DNA of 64,000 nt, from assembly GCF_003129465.1 (NCBI RefSeq), contig NZ_QFFF01000001.1:186001-250000 (forward strand). The letters run 5' to 3'. Source of the stretch: Sphingosinicella humi (GTDB lineage Bacteria; Pseudomonadota; Alphaproteobacteria; Sphingomonadales; Sphingomonadaceae). The notes under the pieces are model-generated. The model saw only the letters and a program-made list of their open reading frames with translations. It was not told where the DNA came from and did no database searches. This document shows, piece by piece, positions 10,141 to 18,783 of the stretch. Both the position numbers and the translations under genes were made by a program. The stretch's first letter is position 1; each line of letters starts with the position of its first letter.

Positions 10141-10450
10141 GCACCCCTTTAGCCGCCAGAAGGAAGGCAACCGAGGTCGTAAGCGGCCTAGGGTTCGGGG
10201 GCGACAAGTAGATCTATAATGCCGGTGCGGGCCTCCAGCGCCTTCCAACCGGCCTGATTAGGATCGAACGCCCGAGCCAGAACTGGACGGGCGGCGAGGA
10301 GGAGTTGCACCCATCCCCGAACTGCCGGCCTGACGATACCGACACCGCACGCTCCACATTAAATATTCTTGCACCCATCCCCGGGCTTGACGTTCAGGAG
10401 GAATGCGCTCACGGACCTGCGACTGATTTGCAATAGCGAGAGGGGGCGTA
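10141..10450. other. Gene-free stretch upstream of the truncated TonB receptor
   Basis: No gene was recognised. The 15-mer TTGCACCCATCCCCG occurs twice in direct orientation (10305-10319 and 10369-10383), a possible duplication or deletion footprint. AT-rich ACATTAAATATTCTT lies between the copies and could hold a promoter. A short minus-strand open stretch around 10203-10310 reads like protein but matches no family I know. Confidence 0.4.
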
Positions 10451-11167
10451 ATGTCTGTGCGTTGGTTGTTGGCAGCTGGAGTATCTGCCCTGGTCGGTCC
10501 CGCCTTGTCAGCCCAGGCCCTGTCGCCAAGAGTCGCGGATGTCCGAGCAGCGGATCCCCTCAAATCGGTCGAAGAGAAGAGGCAATCGGACATCATCGTC
10601 ACCGCGACGAGGACGCCTACGCCGATTACGGCGATTCCGAGCACAGTCCGCGTCATCGATCGCGAGGCGCTCGATCAGCAACTGGCGGTGAGCGTCAGCC
10701 TGCTCGACAGCCTCAGCTTCTCCATCCCAAGCCTCGCGCCCGGTCGCCAGAAGCTGACCAGCACAGGCGAGTCGCTGCGCGGCCGGACGCCGCTCTATCT
10801 GGTCGACGGCGTCCCTCAGTCGACGCCGCTCCGCGACGGCAAGCGCAGCGGATTCACCGTCGATCCCGCTTTTGTCGACCGGGTGGAGGTGATCTACGGC
10901 GCCAACGCCATCCAGGGTATCGGCGCGACCGGTGGCGTCATCAACTATGTGACGGTCGACGCGCCCCGGAATGGCGACTGGCTCAATCGCGTCCAGGCGG
11001 AAATCTCGACTGACGACTTCGAGGAGAATGGCTTCCATTATCGCCTCTCCGGACTCACCGGTCGCCGCGTCGGCGCATTCGATTTCGTGCTCGGCGGCGC
11101 CTATCAGCAGCACGACCTCTTCTATGACGGGGCGAGCGAGCTCGACAGAAATTTCCCAATGATCTGA
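10451..11167 (+). pseudogene. Truncated TonB-dependent siderophore-type receptor (plug and first strands only)
   Basis: Encodes 238 residues: a signal peptide, a TonB box (SDIIVTATRTPTP), and a complete plug with GRTPLYLVDGVPQS, VDRVEVIYGANAIQGIGATG and VINYVTV, as in ferric-siderophore receptors. It then reaches the first barrel strands (FDFVLGGAYQQHDLFYDG) and stops abruptly after LDRNFPMI. About 450 residues of barrel are missing and nothing downstream continues them, so it cannot be a functional receptor. The 5' end is intact with ribosome-binding site AGAGGGGG. The break is most simply a deletion or insertion junction. Confidence 0.85.
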
Positions 11168-11305
11168 GTGCCCTTTTCAACATGTTGGGCGCGCCAATTT
11201 TGGAGCAACGGTAGAATTCTGCCGTTCCACACAAGCGTCTTCACCCGGCCGCCCCCCACGTTACGCCAGGTCACGGATACGAACGCGCCAGCAAATTTAG
11301 CGCCT
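11168..11305. other. Junction region after the truncated receptor
   Basis: Noncoding as far as I can tell. It contains an imperfect 18-bp palindrome, ACGGTAGAATTCTGCCGT (11208-11225), and is less GC-rich than its surroundings, as expected of remnant foreign or recombined DNA. A minus-strand frame across it is open for 77 codons but shows no recognisable domain. Confidence 0.4.
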
Positions 11306-12265
11306 TCATAGTCCGCTGGACCGTTGCACTCGGCTGTGGACATAATGCCCCGCACTCAAATCCTGGACGATGGTGCCGAGGGATTTGTAAAGGGTGACGT
11401 CGACGTCGCTCGTCCGACCGAGCAGGCGACCGCGCATTACGTCGCCGATTTCGCCCAGCAGATGATCGTCGCCGATGAAACCCGCCGAGCGGGCGCGGAT
11501 GAACTCGGCGCCTTGGGCGAGGACGCTCTCGCGATGGTCGGCGAAGAAACGGGCGCGGGCGACGAGGTCGCTGGCGATTTCGGCGGGCCCCGCACGGCTG
11601 GAGCCGACCGCGTTGATGTGCGTGCCGTCTGGCACCATCGCGCTTTCCAGGATCGGCTCGGGCGCAGCGGTGACGGTGCAGATGATGTCCGCTTCCGCCA
11701 CCGCCGTGGCAACGTCGGGAGCGGGCATGGTATCGAGGCCCGTATCCCGCACCCGGCGGGCGAAGGCGGCGGCGCGATCGGGCGAGCGGCCCCAGACGGT
11801 GACTCTTGTGATCGAGCGGACGTGACGGATGGCTGCGACGTGGCGCCAGGCCTGCTCGCCATAGCCGAGGATGGCGAGACGGCTGGCGTCCGGGCGGGCC
11901 AGCGCATCGGTGGCGGTCGCCGAGGCGGACGCGGTACGGATGGCGGTGATCTCGCCGGCGTCGAGAATAGCGACTGGGGCGCCGCTCTCAGGGTCGAACA
12001 GGGCGATCACACCCTGGTGCGAAGGGCCGCCACGTTCGAAATTATCCGGAAAGACGCTGACCAGCTTGGCCCCGAACGCCCCCCCTTCCATCGCACCGGG
12101 CATGACACCGAAGGCGCGGCCGCCATCGAGATCGATGATGCCGCGCAACAGCTGTCGGGTGCGGCCACTGGACAGGGCGATCATCGCCTCGCGCATCAGC
12201 GGGATGCACGCCTCGTAGGGCAGCAGGCGCGCAATCTCCTCGGCGGAGATGAAACGCAGTGTCAC
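11306..12265 (-). CDS. Ornithine cyclodeaminase / mu-crystallin family protein
   Basis: Encodes 319 residues. Family features are GAFGAKLVSVFPDN with the substrate lysine, the aspartate-rich segment, an NAD-binding fold around LAILGYGEQAWRH, INAVGSSRAGPAEI, and TLYKSLGTIVQDLSAG near the C-terminus. Members convert ornithine to proline with loss of ammonia, or act as ketimine/imine reductases and amino-acid dehydrogenases; which applies here is not clear. The start overlaps the BASS transporter stop (ATGA). The last residues (GHYVHSRVQRSSGL) differ from the usual ending and lie beside the junction region, so the 3' end may have been replaced. Confidence 0.85.
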   Translation of the reverse strand: MTLRFISAEEIARLLPYEACIPLMREAMIALSSGRTRQLLRGIIDLDGGRAFGVMPGAMEGGAFGAKLVSVFPDNFERGGPSHQGVIALFDPESGAPVAILDAGEITAIRTASASATATDALARPDASRLAILGYGEQAWRHVAAIRHVRSITRVTVWGRSPDRAAAFARRVRDTGLDTMPAPDVATAVAEADIICTVTAAPEPILESAMVPDGTHINAVGSSRAGPAEIASDLVARARFFADHRESVLAQGAEFIRARSAGFIGDDHLLGEIGDVMRGRLLGRTSDVDVTLYKSLGTIVQDLSAGHYVHSRVQRSSGL

Positions 12266-13161
12266 GCCATCTCCGGCGCCGGTCGCTCGACGGCGAGACG
12301 CGCGCGGAACCAGCGGATGAGAAGGAAGACGTTGAGGACCATGACGACGCCGTAGATGTTCTGGGTGACGGCAAGCGGAAGGCTACCGAGCACCGTGAGG
12401 GTGAGGAAGATTGCCAGAGTCGCATTCTGCACGCCCACCTCTATGCCGACAGTCATGGTGTCGCGGGTGCCGGCGCCGACGGCGCGGGCGAGGAGCAGGC
12501 CGACGGCCATGGCGGCGACGTTGAGCGCATAGATGGCGGGACCGGCGGCGAGAAGATTTTCGAGCACCATCTCGAGACTGATCGCCACCGAGAAGGCGAT
12601 CACTCCGATGAGGACGACCAGCGAAGTGGGCCTCAGCCACCGCTCCATGCGGGCCGCGAGACCAGGCGCGAAGCGGTGGACTAGCATGCCGGCGCCGATC
12701 GGCAGGACGGTGATCCGGATCAGCTGGAGCATGGTGTCCGGCACCGACAACTCCGGAACGTTCCCACCACCTTCGAGGAAGAAGGGGAGCGCCCAGGCGA
12801 GCAGCACGGGAATGGTGAAGACGGTAACGAGGCTGGAGACCGCCGTCAGCACCACCGCCAGCGCGACATTGCCGCGGCCGACGAACGTCAGCGCATTCGA
12901 TGTCGTGCCGGCCGGGCAGATGGCGATGATGAACAGACCCAGCGCCAGTTCCGGCGCGAGACCGAACAGAGTCCCGATCCCGAGGCCGAGCAGCGGCATC
13001 AGCAGCAGCTGGCCGACAAGGCCCGCGCCGACCAGCTTTGGGCTGCGCAGCACAAGCGCGAAATCCTTGAGCGCCAGCGTCAGGCCCATGCTGAACATGA
13101 TCAGCATCAGGCCCACCGGCACGAACACCGTGTTGACGAAGGCGATGAAGTCCGGCGTCAT
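12262..13161 (-). CDS. Bile acid:sodium symporter (BASS/SBF) family transporter
   Basis: Encodes 299 residues with about 9-10 membrane segments and the SBF-type motifs FIIAICPAGTTSNALTFVGR (crossover region) and GIEVGVQNATLAI. BASS proteins carry organic anions such as bile acids, pyruvate, pantoate or 2-keto acids with sodium. It lies between an ornithine cyclodeaminase-like gene and a dipeptidase-like gene, so its substrate may be an amino-acid-derived organic acid (inference). Confidence 0.9.
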   Translation of the reverse strand: MTPDFIAFVNTVFVPVGLMLIMFSMGLTLALKDFALVLRSPKLVGAGLVGQLLLMPLLGLGIGTLFGLAPELALGLFIIAICPAGTTSNALTFVGRGNVALAVVLTAVSSLVTVFTIPVLLAWALPFFLEGGGNVPELSVPDTMLQLIRITVLPIGAGMLVHRFAPGLAARMERWLRPTSLVVLIGVIAFSVAISLEMVLENLLAAGPAIYALNVAAMAVGLLLARAVGAGTRDTMTVGIEVGVQNATLAIFLTLTVLGSLPLAVTQNIYGVVMVLNVFLLIRWFRARLAVERPAPEMA

Positions 13162-13185
13162 TTCGTTTCCCCAGCCGTGGCTTGC

Positions 13186-14355
13186 TCAGGCGCCCCAGAT
13201 TTCTCGCGCGTAGTTGATGAAGTTGAGGCCCATGATCTTCTCGATCCGGTTCTCGGTATAGCCGCGCTGCCGCAGAAGATCGGCGAGCTTGTGAAACTGA
13301 GTGGGGCCGTTGAGGTCGAGCACGAACGGCACGGTGTCCGGGTTTTCGCCGATCGCGCCGATCCCGGCGGCGCGGCGGTCGGCGATCTGCTTGGCGATGC
13401 GGGCGCGATAGGCGGCCATGTCGTCGATGCCGGTGGTGCCGCCGTCGGTGCCGATGCCGACATGATCCTCGCCGCAGACATTCACCGCGTGATCGATATG
13501 GGCGACGACATCGTCGGCCGTGGCGCGGCTCTGAGGGTCGAGGAACGGCATGAAATAGATGCCCACGAAGCCGCCCTTCGACGCGACCAGCCGAAGCTCC
13601 TCATCCGTTTTGTTGCGCGGCAGGTCGACAAGGGCGCGGCAGCCGGTGTGATTGATCGAGATGGGTTGGCGCGAATGGGCCGCCGCCTCGAGGCAGGTGC
13701 GCTCGCCGCTGTGCGACAGGTCGACGATGACACGATCGGCGTTGAGCCGCTCGATCACCTCGCGGCCGAAGGGAGTGATCCCGAGATTCTCGGGCGCCAT
13801 GGAGCCGTCGCCGAGCTGATTGCCGGGATTGTAGGTGAGCTGGATGACGCGCACGCCCAAATCGGCGAAGATGTCGGCGCGGCTGGCATCGTCACCCATC
13901 ATCGCCGCGTTCTGGAAACCGTAGATGATGCCGATCTTGTTTTCAGCCTTGGCGCGGAGGATGTCGGCGGCGTTCAGCACCTTGAGGAGGTCGTGCGGGC
14001 GCTGCCTCAGGCGCGCATCCCAGATGCCGATCTCGCGCACGCTATATTCGAACGGCTCCATATCGCCGGCGACATAGCCGAGCGTGACGTTGACGGCGGT
14101 AAGTCCGGAGGCCCGGGCATCGTCTATCACCCTCTGCTCGATGCCGCCGCGCCCGGTGCCGTCAACGCCCGTGCCCGTATCCGGCCCGTCCGGCAGCTCG
14201 TTGGGATTGCCGAGCCCGCCCAGCGTGTTCACGATGATCATGTCCGATGCGCGGTGGCCCGGATGAGCCCCTGCCACGGCCGGCAGCGCGACGGCGGCCA
14301 CCCCCGTCATGGCCAGGAAGGCCCGGCGATCGACATCGCTTACGCGTTCACTCAT
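13186..14355 (-). CDS. M19-family (membrane dipeptidase-like) protein, Tat-type signal
   Basis: Encodes 389 residues. The N-terminus has DRRAFLAMTGVAAVALPAVAGA, a Tat-like DRRxFL signal. Renal-dipeptidase landmarks include VDLSHSG (second-metal His), INHTGCRAL (metal His), LPRNKTDEE (substrate Arg) and VGIGTDGG (catalytic Asp). The N-terminal HxD metal pair is not found: the mature protein starts MIIVNTLGGLGNP. The bridging glutamate position reads IIYGFQNA, with Gln. It may therefore bind one metal or act on an unusual substrate, and dipeptide hydrolysis should not be assumed. It overlaps the upstream amidohydrolase gene by 8 nt. Confidence 0.85.
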   Translation of the reverse strand: MSERVSDVDRRAFLAMTGVAAVALPAVAGAHPGHRASDMIIVNTLGGLGNPNELPDGPDTGTGVDGTGRGGIEQRVIDDARASGLTAVNVTLGYVAGDMEPFEYSVREIGIWDARLRQRPHDLLKVLNAADILRAKAENKIGIIYGFQNAAMMGDDASRADIFADLGVRVIQLTYNPGNQLGDGSMAPENLGITPFGREVIERLNADRVIVDLSHSGERTCLEAAAHSRQPISINHTGCRALVDLPRNKTDEELRLVASKGGFVGIYFMPFLDPQSRATADDVVAHIDHAVNVCGEDHVGIGTDGGTTGIDDMAAYRARIAKQIADRRAAGIGAIGENPDTVPFVLDLNGPTQFHKLADLLRQRGYTENRIEKIMGLNFINYAREIWGA

Positions 14356-15733
14356 CGTCGGGGATCTCCTCCGGGCTGATCGGGCGGTAGCCGGTGCGGT
14401 CGAACCGTCGCCCGCGTTTGACGGTGAAGACGACGCTTCTCAGATTGCCCAGGTCTTCGAGCGGGTTCTTCTCGACCAGGACGAGATTGGCGAGCTTGCC
14501 CGGCTCCACCGTCCCCATCTCGTCTTGCTTGCCGATGGTCATGGCGCCGACAAGGGTCGCGGAGCGGATCGCCTGCGCAGGCGGCATCCCTGCCCGCTCG
14601 ACGAGCAACTCCAGCTCATCATGAAGGGCGCTGTAGGCGTCGTTGCGCGGCGTGAAACCGTCCGTGCCGGCGGAGATCGTCACGCCTTCGCGATAGGCCT
14701 GGCTGGTGAGCTTGGCGGCGAGTGCCGCGGTACAATGATAGGGCGGCGCGTCGGGATCCTCGGCCGCCCTCTGGTCCATCTCCTCGTAGACGCGCAGGGT
14801 CGCGTCGAGGATGATGCCCTTCGCCCGCATCTCGCGGAACAGGCCCGCCATCACCGGATTGTCGCCGACTTCGAACTTCGAATAGTCGACGGGGAAGCGA
14901 TCCTGATAGCTTTGCGGCCGTTTATCGGAGACCTGATAGGCGAGATAACAGGTGTGAGAGACGACGTCCGGACCCGCCGCGATCACCTCGGCGGGCGGGG
15001 TCGGGAAGACCATGCCGTGCGCCCAGACCTTGAGCCCCTGCCGATGGGCCTCCTCGGTGAGGGCGCGGATGAGGGGCGCCGGGAGGTTGGCATAGATTTT
15101 GAGGCCGGTGGCGAAGGTGCCGCGCGCCACGGCCACGGCCAGCGGGATGTTCGTGCCCTCGTCGATCTTCTGCATCCACGGCGCCTCTCCCGGCACGGCG
15201 CCCGCGGCGATCGCCTTCGTTCTCGGATCCTCGAAGAAGCTGGGCCCGGCGACGAGCGCCGCGAAATAAAGGTCCGGCCCGGCGACTTCGCCGACCAGCG
15301 AGGCGCGCGCCAACTCCGCGACGGAGCGCAGATCGTCGGCCATGATGCGCGCGGCGGTGATGCCGCCATAGAGGTCGCGCCGCATCAGGGCCTCGGCACG
15401 GGCGCGATCAGGCGGCGTCGCGAGATGCTGATGGCTGTCGATGAGGCCGGGGAGCAGATAGCGGCCTTCAACGTCGACGACCTGCGCGCCTTCGATCATC
15501 TCCGGCGTGAGGTCGGCATCGCGAAGCACGGCCTCGATCAGCGGTCCGTTCGTCACCACCGCCATGTCCCGGCGCATCGGGCCGCCGCTGCCGTCGATGA
15601 GGTTGGCGCCCCGATAGACGACCCGCGCGCCGGCCTCGGGCGGTGCGAAAGGAGCCTTCGAAGCCGCCGCCGCGGCTACCGATAGGAGGGAGACGCAAAG
15701 GGCCGCCAACAGCCGCACGCACAAGAGTCTCAT
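14348..15733 (-). CDS. Exported amidohydrolase (imidazolonepropionase/prolidase-like, metal-dependent)
   Basis: Encodes 461 residues with a Sec signal peptide (LLAALCVSLLSVAAAAASK). Amidohydrolase-superfamily ligands are visible: HxH at His101/His103 (GLIDSHQHL), lysine in GLKIYANL, histidines in VWAHGMV and VVSHTCYL, and aspartate in ISAGTDGF. Close relatives cleave dipeptides such as X-Pro or X-Arg/Lys, or hydrolyse cyclic amides. First gene of a minus-strand operon with the M19-like protein, BASS transporter and cyclodeaminase-like protein; periplasmic hydrolysis followed by import and deamination would fit. Confidence 0.87.
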   Translation of the reverse strand: MRLLCVRLLAALCVSLLSVAAAAASKAPFAPPEAGARVVYRGANLIDGSGGPMRRDMAVVTNGPLIEAVLRDADLTPEMIEGAQVVDVEGRYLLPGLIDSHQHLATPPDRARAEALMRRDLYGGITAARIMADDLRSVAELARASLVGEVAGPDLYFAALVAGPSFFEDPRTKAIAAGAVPGEAPWMQKIDEGTNIPLAVAVARGTFATGLKIYANLPAPLIRALTEEAHRQGLKVWAHGMVFPTPPAEVIAAGPDVVSHTCYLAYQVSDKRPQSYQDRFPVDYSKFEVGDNPVMAGLFREMRAKGIILDATLRVYEEMDQRAAEDPDAPPYHCTAALAAKLTSQAYREGVTISAGTDGFTPRNDAYSALHDELELLVERAGMPPAQAIRSATLVGAMTIGKQDEMGTVEPGKLANLVLVEKNPLEDLGNLRSVVFTVKRGRRFDRTGYRPISPEEIPDDE

Positions 15734-16066
15734 CGGTCGATTGGTGCCCCCGCGGAATCGCTACCCAGCCGTCACGATACAGATCGGCCAAGGCAACTCC
15801 AGGAAAAACCAGGCCGTGAAAGCCGCAGATGGTGCGAGCCGTGAGTGTCCATGAAATGGCTTGCATCCTCCGGCGATTTGCATAGGTATCGGGCCGAGCT
15901 TCGATCGTCTCGGCGACGGAGCCACATGCATCAAGAGTGGGCCGGGTTCGGTCCACGCCAACCTGCCTTCCCGGGCAAGGTGGCGGTCCCATGAGGGGCG
16001 ATGCGGCCGGACCGGCAACGAAGCGGGTAACGAGCAGCGTCGTCCTTCGATTGTGAAGGAAGAAGG
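15734..16066. promoter_or_regulatory. Divergent intergenic region and leader of the methionine operon
   Basis: No gene was recognised in these 333 nt. I looked for SAM-II and other SAM riboswitch cores and did not find one. Two inverted repeats may form in the leader: CGGTCC (15984-15989) with GGACCG (16009-16014), and TCCTTC (16043-16048) with GAAGGA (16055-16060). The second covers part of the ribosome-binding site of the aspartokinase gene and could modulate its translation. Confidence 0.4.
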
Positions 16067-17827
16067 ATGAAGCCCTCGGTTCTCCCCCATGCCCAGCCAC
16101 AGGCGCGGCCCCTCAGCGGCGCGGCGGAGCCTCTGTACGTCCTCAAGTTCGGCAGCTCCGTCCTCCGCACGATCGAGGACCTGCCGAGGGTTGCCGGCGA
16201 GCTTTACCGGCTGCGCCGCGCGGGTCGTCGGATCGTCGCGGTCGTCTCGGCCCTGGCCGGGGAGACCGACCGGCTCTTCGCGGAGGCGGAGGCGGTGACG
16301 GGCCCGGTGTCCTGTCGCAGCATCCCGGACCTCGTCTCGCTCGGCGAGGAGCGGACGGCGGCGCTGCTCCGCCTCGCCTGCGACCGCATCGGCCTGCCCG
16401 CCGAGATCTGCCGTCCCGAAGAGTTGGGGCTGGAGACGAGCGGCGACGCCTGCGACAGCCAGCCGACGAGCCTCGACCCTTTCCATCTCGAGCACAAGCT
16501 GGCCGCCAGCGGGCTCGTCATCGTGCCCGGCTTCGTCGGCATGGGCGAGGATGGGCAGCGCAGCCTGCTCGGGCGCGGCGGCTCCGACTTCTCCGCCGTC
16601 TTTCTTGCCGGGGAGTTGGGCGCCGATCGGGTCCGGCTCTACAAGGATGTAGACGGCGTTTTCGAAAGCGATCCGGCGCGGACTCCCGATGCCCGGCGCT
16701 TTGCCGAGGTGAGCTGGGCCGACGCGCTCGAGGTCGCGCGACCGCTGATCCAGGCCGGCTCCGTAGAATATGCGGCGGCACGATCGCTGCCGATCGAGAT
16801 CGAAGCAATCGGAAGTACGCGGCCGACCTGCGTCGGGCCGATCACGTCAGAGCCACTTCCGCAGAAGCCGGAGCCTCGGCTGCGGATCGGTCTCGCGGGC
16901 TATGGCGTCGTCGGCCAGGCCTTGGCCGCGCGGCTGAAGGACGATCCCCGATTCGAGATCGCTTCCATCCTCGTTCGCCAGCCGCAGCGCACCCGGGCGG
17001 TGCCGCCGCCCTGTTCCCTCACCAACGACGTCGGCACCTTTCTCGACGCTGGCTTCGACATCTTCGTCGATGCCCTGTCCTGCGACAGCACCGGCGCTTC
17101 GCTGTGTCGAACGCTGCTGTCGCGCGGCATCCACGTGGCGAGCGCCAGCAAGCGCGTGGTGAGCAGCCACCTTCCCCTACTCGCCGGCGCGGCGGCTTCG
17201 GGCGGCGCGCGGCTGCTCTACTCGGCCGCGGTGGGGGGAAGCGCGCCGATCCTGGAGACGGTCTCGCGCGCGGCGGCGCAGGGGCGGATCGAAGAGGTCG
17301 TCTGCGTCGTCAACGGCACCGTCAACTTCATCCTCGATCGCCTGTCGCGCGGCGCCGGCGCCGACGAGGCCATCGCCCTGGCGCGTGCGGCAGGATTTGC
17401 CGAGGAGGATTGCGCCGCTGATCTGAGCGGCGCCGACGCGGCCGCCAAGCTCCGCATCATCGCCCACCACGCCTTCGACATCAGCCCGCAGGCACTGGAC
17501 GTCACCACCCAAAGCCTCGATGAGGAGGCGATCGCCCGCATCGAGGCGAGCGGCGAAAGGTGGGTTCAGGTGGCGCATCTTCGGCGGCTGGACGGTAGGA
17601 TCGAGGCCGGCGTGGGGTTGCGGCCCCTCAGCGAACTGCCGGAGCTCGGCGCTCCCGCGGAGGAATGGAACCGCGCCGTCGTCACCCTTGCCGATGGCTC
17701 CGTCTATCGCTGCGTCGGGCGCGGCGCCGGCGGCCCCGCCACCGCCGAAGCCATCGCCGCGGACCTCGACGAGATCAGCCGTGGCCGTGCTGGAATCGCG
17801 CAAGACCGGACGAGGCTCGCATCATGA
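16067..17827 (+). CDS. Aspartate kinase-homoserine dehydrogenase fusion lacking ACT domains
   Basis: Encodes 586 residues. Residues about 20-265 form an aspartokinase catalytic domain (KFGSSVL, SLGEERTAALL, GRGGSDFSAV, YKDVDGVFESDP). Residues about 275-575 form homoserine dehydrogenase (GLAGYGVVGQAL for NADP, ASASKRVV, VGGSAPILETV, VNGTVNFIL, AADLSGADAAAKL). E. coli ThrA and MetL are about 810-820 residues with ACT-like regulatory domains between the two; here the catalytic domains join directly, so usual threonine feedback inhibition is probably absent. KFGSS replaces the common KFGGTS. It heads an operon with 4-nt overlaps leading to methionine enzymes. Confidence 0.9.
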   Translation: MKPSVLPHAQPQARPLSGAAEPLYVLKFGSSVLRTIEDLPRVAGELYRLRRAGRRIVAVVSALAGETDRLFAEAEAVTGPVSCRSIPDLVSLGEERTAALLRLACDRIGLPAEICRPEELGLETSGDACDSQPTSLDPFHLEHKLAASGLVIVPGFVGMGEDGQRSLLGRGGSDFSAVFLAGELGADRVRLYKDVDGVFESDPARTPDARRFAEVSWADALEVARPLIQAGSVEYAAARSLPIEIEAIGSTRPTCVGPITSEPLPQKPEPRLRIGLAGYGVVGQALAARLKDDPRFEIASILVRQPQRTRAVPPPCSLTNDVGTFLDAGFDIFVDALSCDSTGASLCRTLLSRGIHVASASKRVVSSHLPLLAGAAASGGARLLYSAAVGGSAPILETVSRAAAQGRIEEVVCVVNGTVNFILDRLSRGAGADEAIALARAAGFAEEDCAADLSGADAAAKLRIIAHHAFDISPQALDVTTQSLDEEAIARIEASGERWVQVAHLRRLDGRIEAGVGLRPLSELPELGAPAEEWNRAVVTLADGSVYRCVGRGAGGPATAEAIAADLDEISRGRAGIAQDRTRLAS

Positions 17828-18783
17828 ACGCCGAAATGGTGAGACCGCTGGTCAGCGCACCGATCGCCCAAGACCTGGAGGTTCCGCTCCCGGAGTCACT
17901 CCATCGCTTCGGCAGGTCGACGCGGGCGACGGTGACTGGCCCGGTGGATGGACCAGCCGTCGTCGTGCTCGGCGGCATATCGGCTAACAGGCTGGTCTGC
18001 GGCCCCGGAGGCTGGTGGCCCGGCATGGTCGGCGAAGAAGGCGCCGTCGACCCGCGCCGCCACCGCATAATAGGCCTCGATTTCATTGCCGATGAAAGCG
18101 GACAAGCCGCTCCTTCCTGCCGGGACCAGGCGGCCGTCCTTTGCCAGGCGCTCGACCTTGCCGGAGTCGCCCAGGCCAACGCCATTGTCGGCGCCTCCTA
18201 TGGTGGCATGGTTGCCCTCAGCTTCGGCCAGCATTTTCCGGAGCGCGTGAAGCGGATCATCTCAATTTCGGCCGCCGCCTCGGCGCACCCCGCCGCCACC
18301 GCCCTTCGGGAGCTTCAGCGGCGGGTCGTGGCGCTCGGGATGGCCCACGGCGCCGCTGCCGAGGCGCTGTCCATCGCCCGCGGCATGGCGATGCTGAGCT
18401 ACCGGACCCGGGAGGAGTTCGACCAGCGCTTTACCGGCGGGCTCGATGGAGAGGAGGCGCTCGGGCCGACCGAGCCCGGAAGCTATCTCCGTGCCCGGGG
18501 CGAGGCCTTTCAGACGGTGATGTCGCCCGGGCGCTTCCTCAGCCTGTCGGCCTCGATCGACCGGCACCGGATCGATCCGGAAGCGATTGGCCTGCCCTGC
18601 CTGCTGATCGGCGCGGAGTCGGACCAGCTCGTGCCGCCCTCGCAGCTCGAGGCGCTCGCGACTGCGCTCGCCGGCCCGACGGCGCTTCGCATCCTGCCGT
18701 CGCTCTATGGCCATGACATGTTCCTGAAGAACGCAGCGCAAGTAGCTGAACTCGTGCGGCCTTTCCTGGACGCCAACCCATGA
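17824..18783 (+). CDS. MetX-like homoserine O-acyltransferase (alpha/beta-hydrolase fold)
   Basis: Encodes 319 residues. Features are an oxyanion segment VVVLGGISAN, nucleophile GASYGGM, acid IGAESDQLVPP and histidine YGHDMFLK, the catalytic layout of homoserine O-acetyl/succinyltransferases. It is shorter than usual MetX (about 370-390), mainly in the lid region. It would activate homoserine from the preceding fusion enzyme for sulfur incorporation by the following gene; the acyl donor cannot be read off. Start 17824 overlaps the upstream stop (ATGA). The frame is open upstream, but that is a shadow. Confidence 0.82.
   Translation: MNAEMVRPLVSAPIAQDLEVPLPESLHRFGRSTRATVTGPVDGPAVVVLGGISANRLVCGPGGWWPGMVGEEGAVDPRRHRIIGLDFIADESGQAAPSCRDQAAVLCQALDLAGVAQANAIVGASYGGMVALSFGQHFPERVKRIISISAAASAHPAATALRELQRRVVALGMAHGAAAEALSIARGMAMLSYRTREEFDQRFTGGLDGEEALGPTEPGSYLRARGEAFQTVMSPGRFLSLSASIDRHRIDPEAIGLPCLLIGAESDQLVPPSQLEALATALAGPTALRILPSLYGHDMFLKNAAQVAELVRPFLDANP

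Noticed and set aside
11122-11355. A 77-codon minus-strand frame across the junction region
   Set aside because: No ribosome-binding site, no recognisable domain, and it overlaps both flanking genes; more probably remnant DNA.
15734-16066. A SAM riboswitch before the methionine operon
   Set aside because: I looked for the SAM-II pseudoknot core and SAM-I-type stems by eye and saw none. A covariance search would be decisive.
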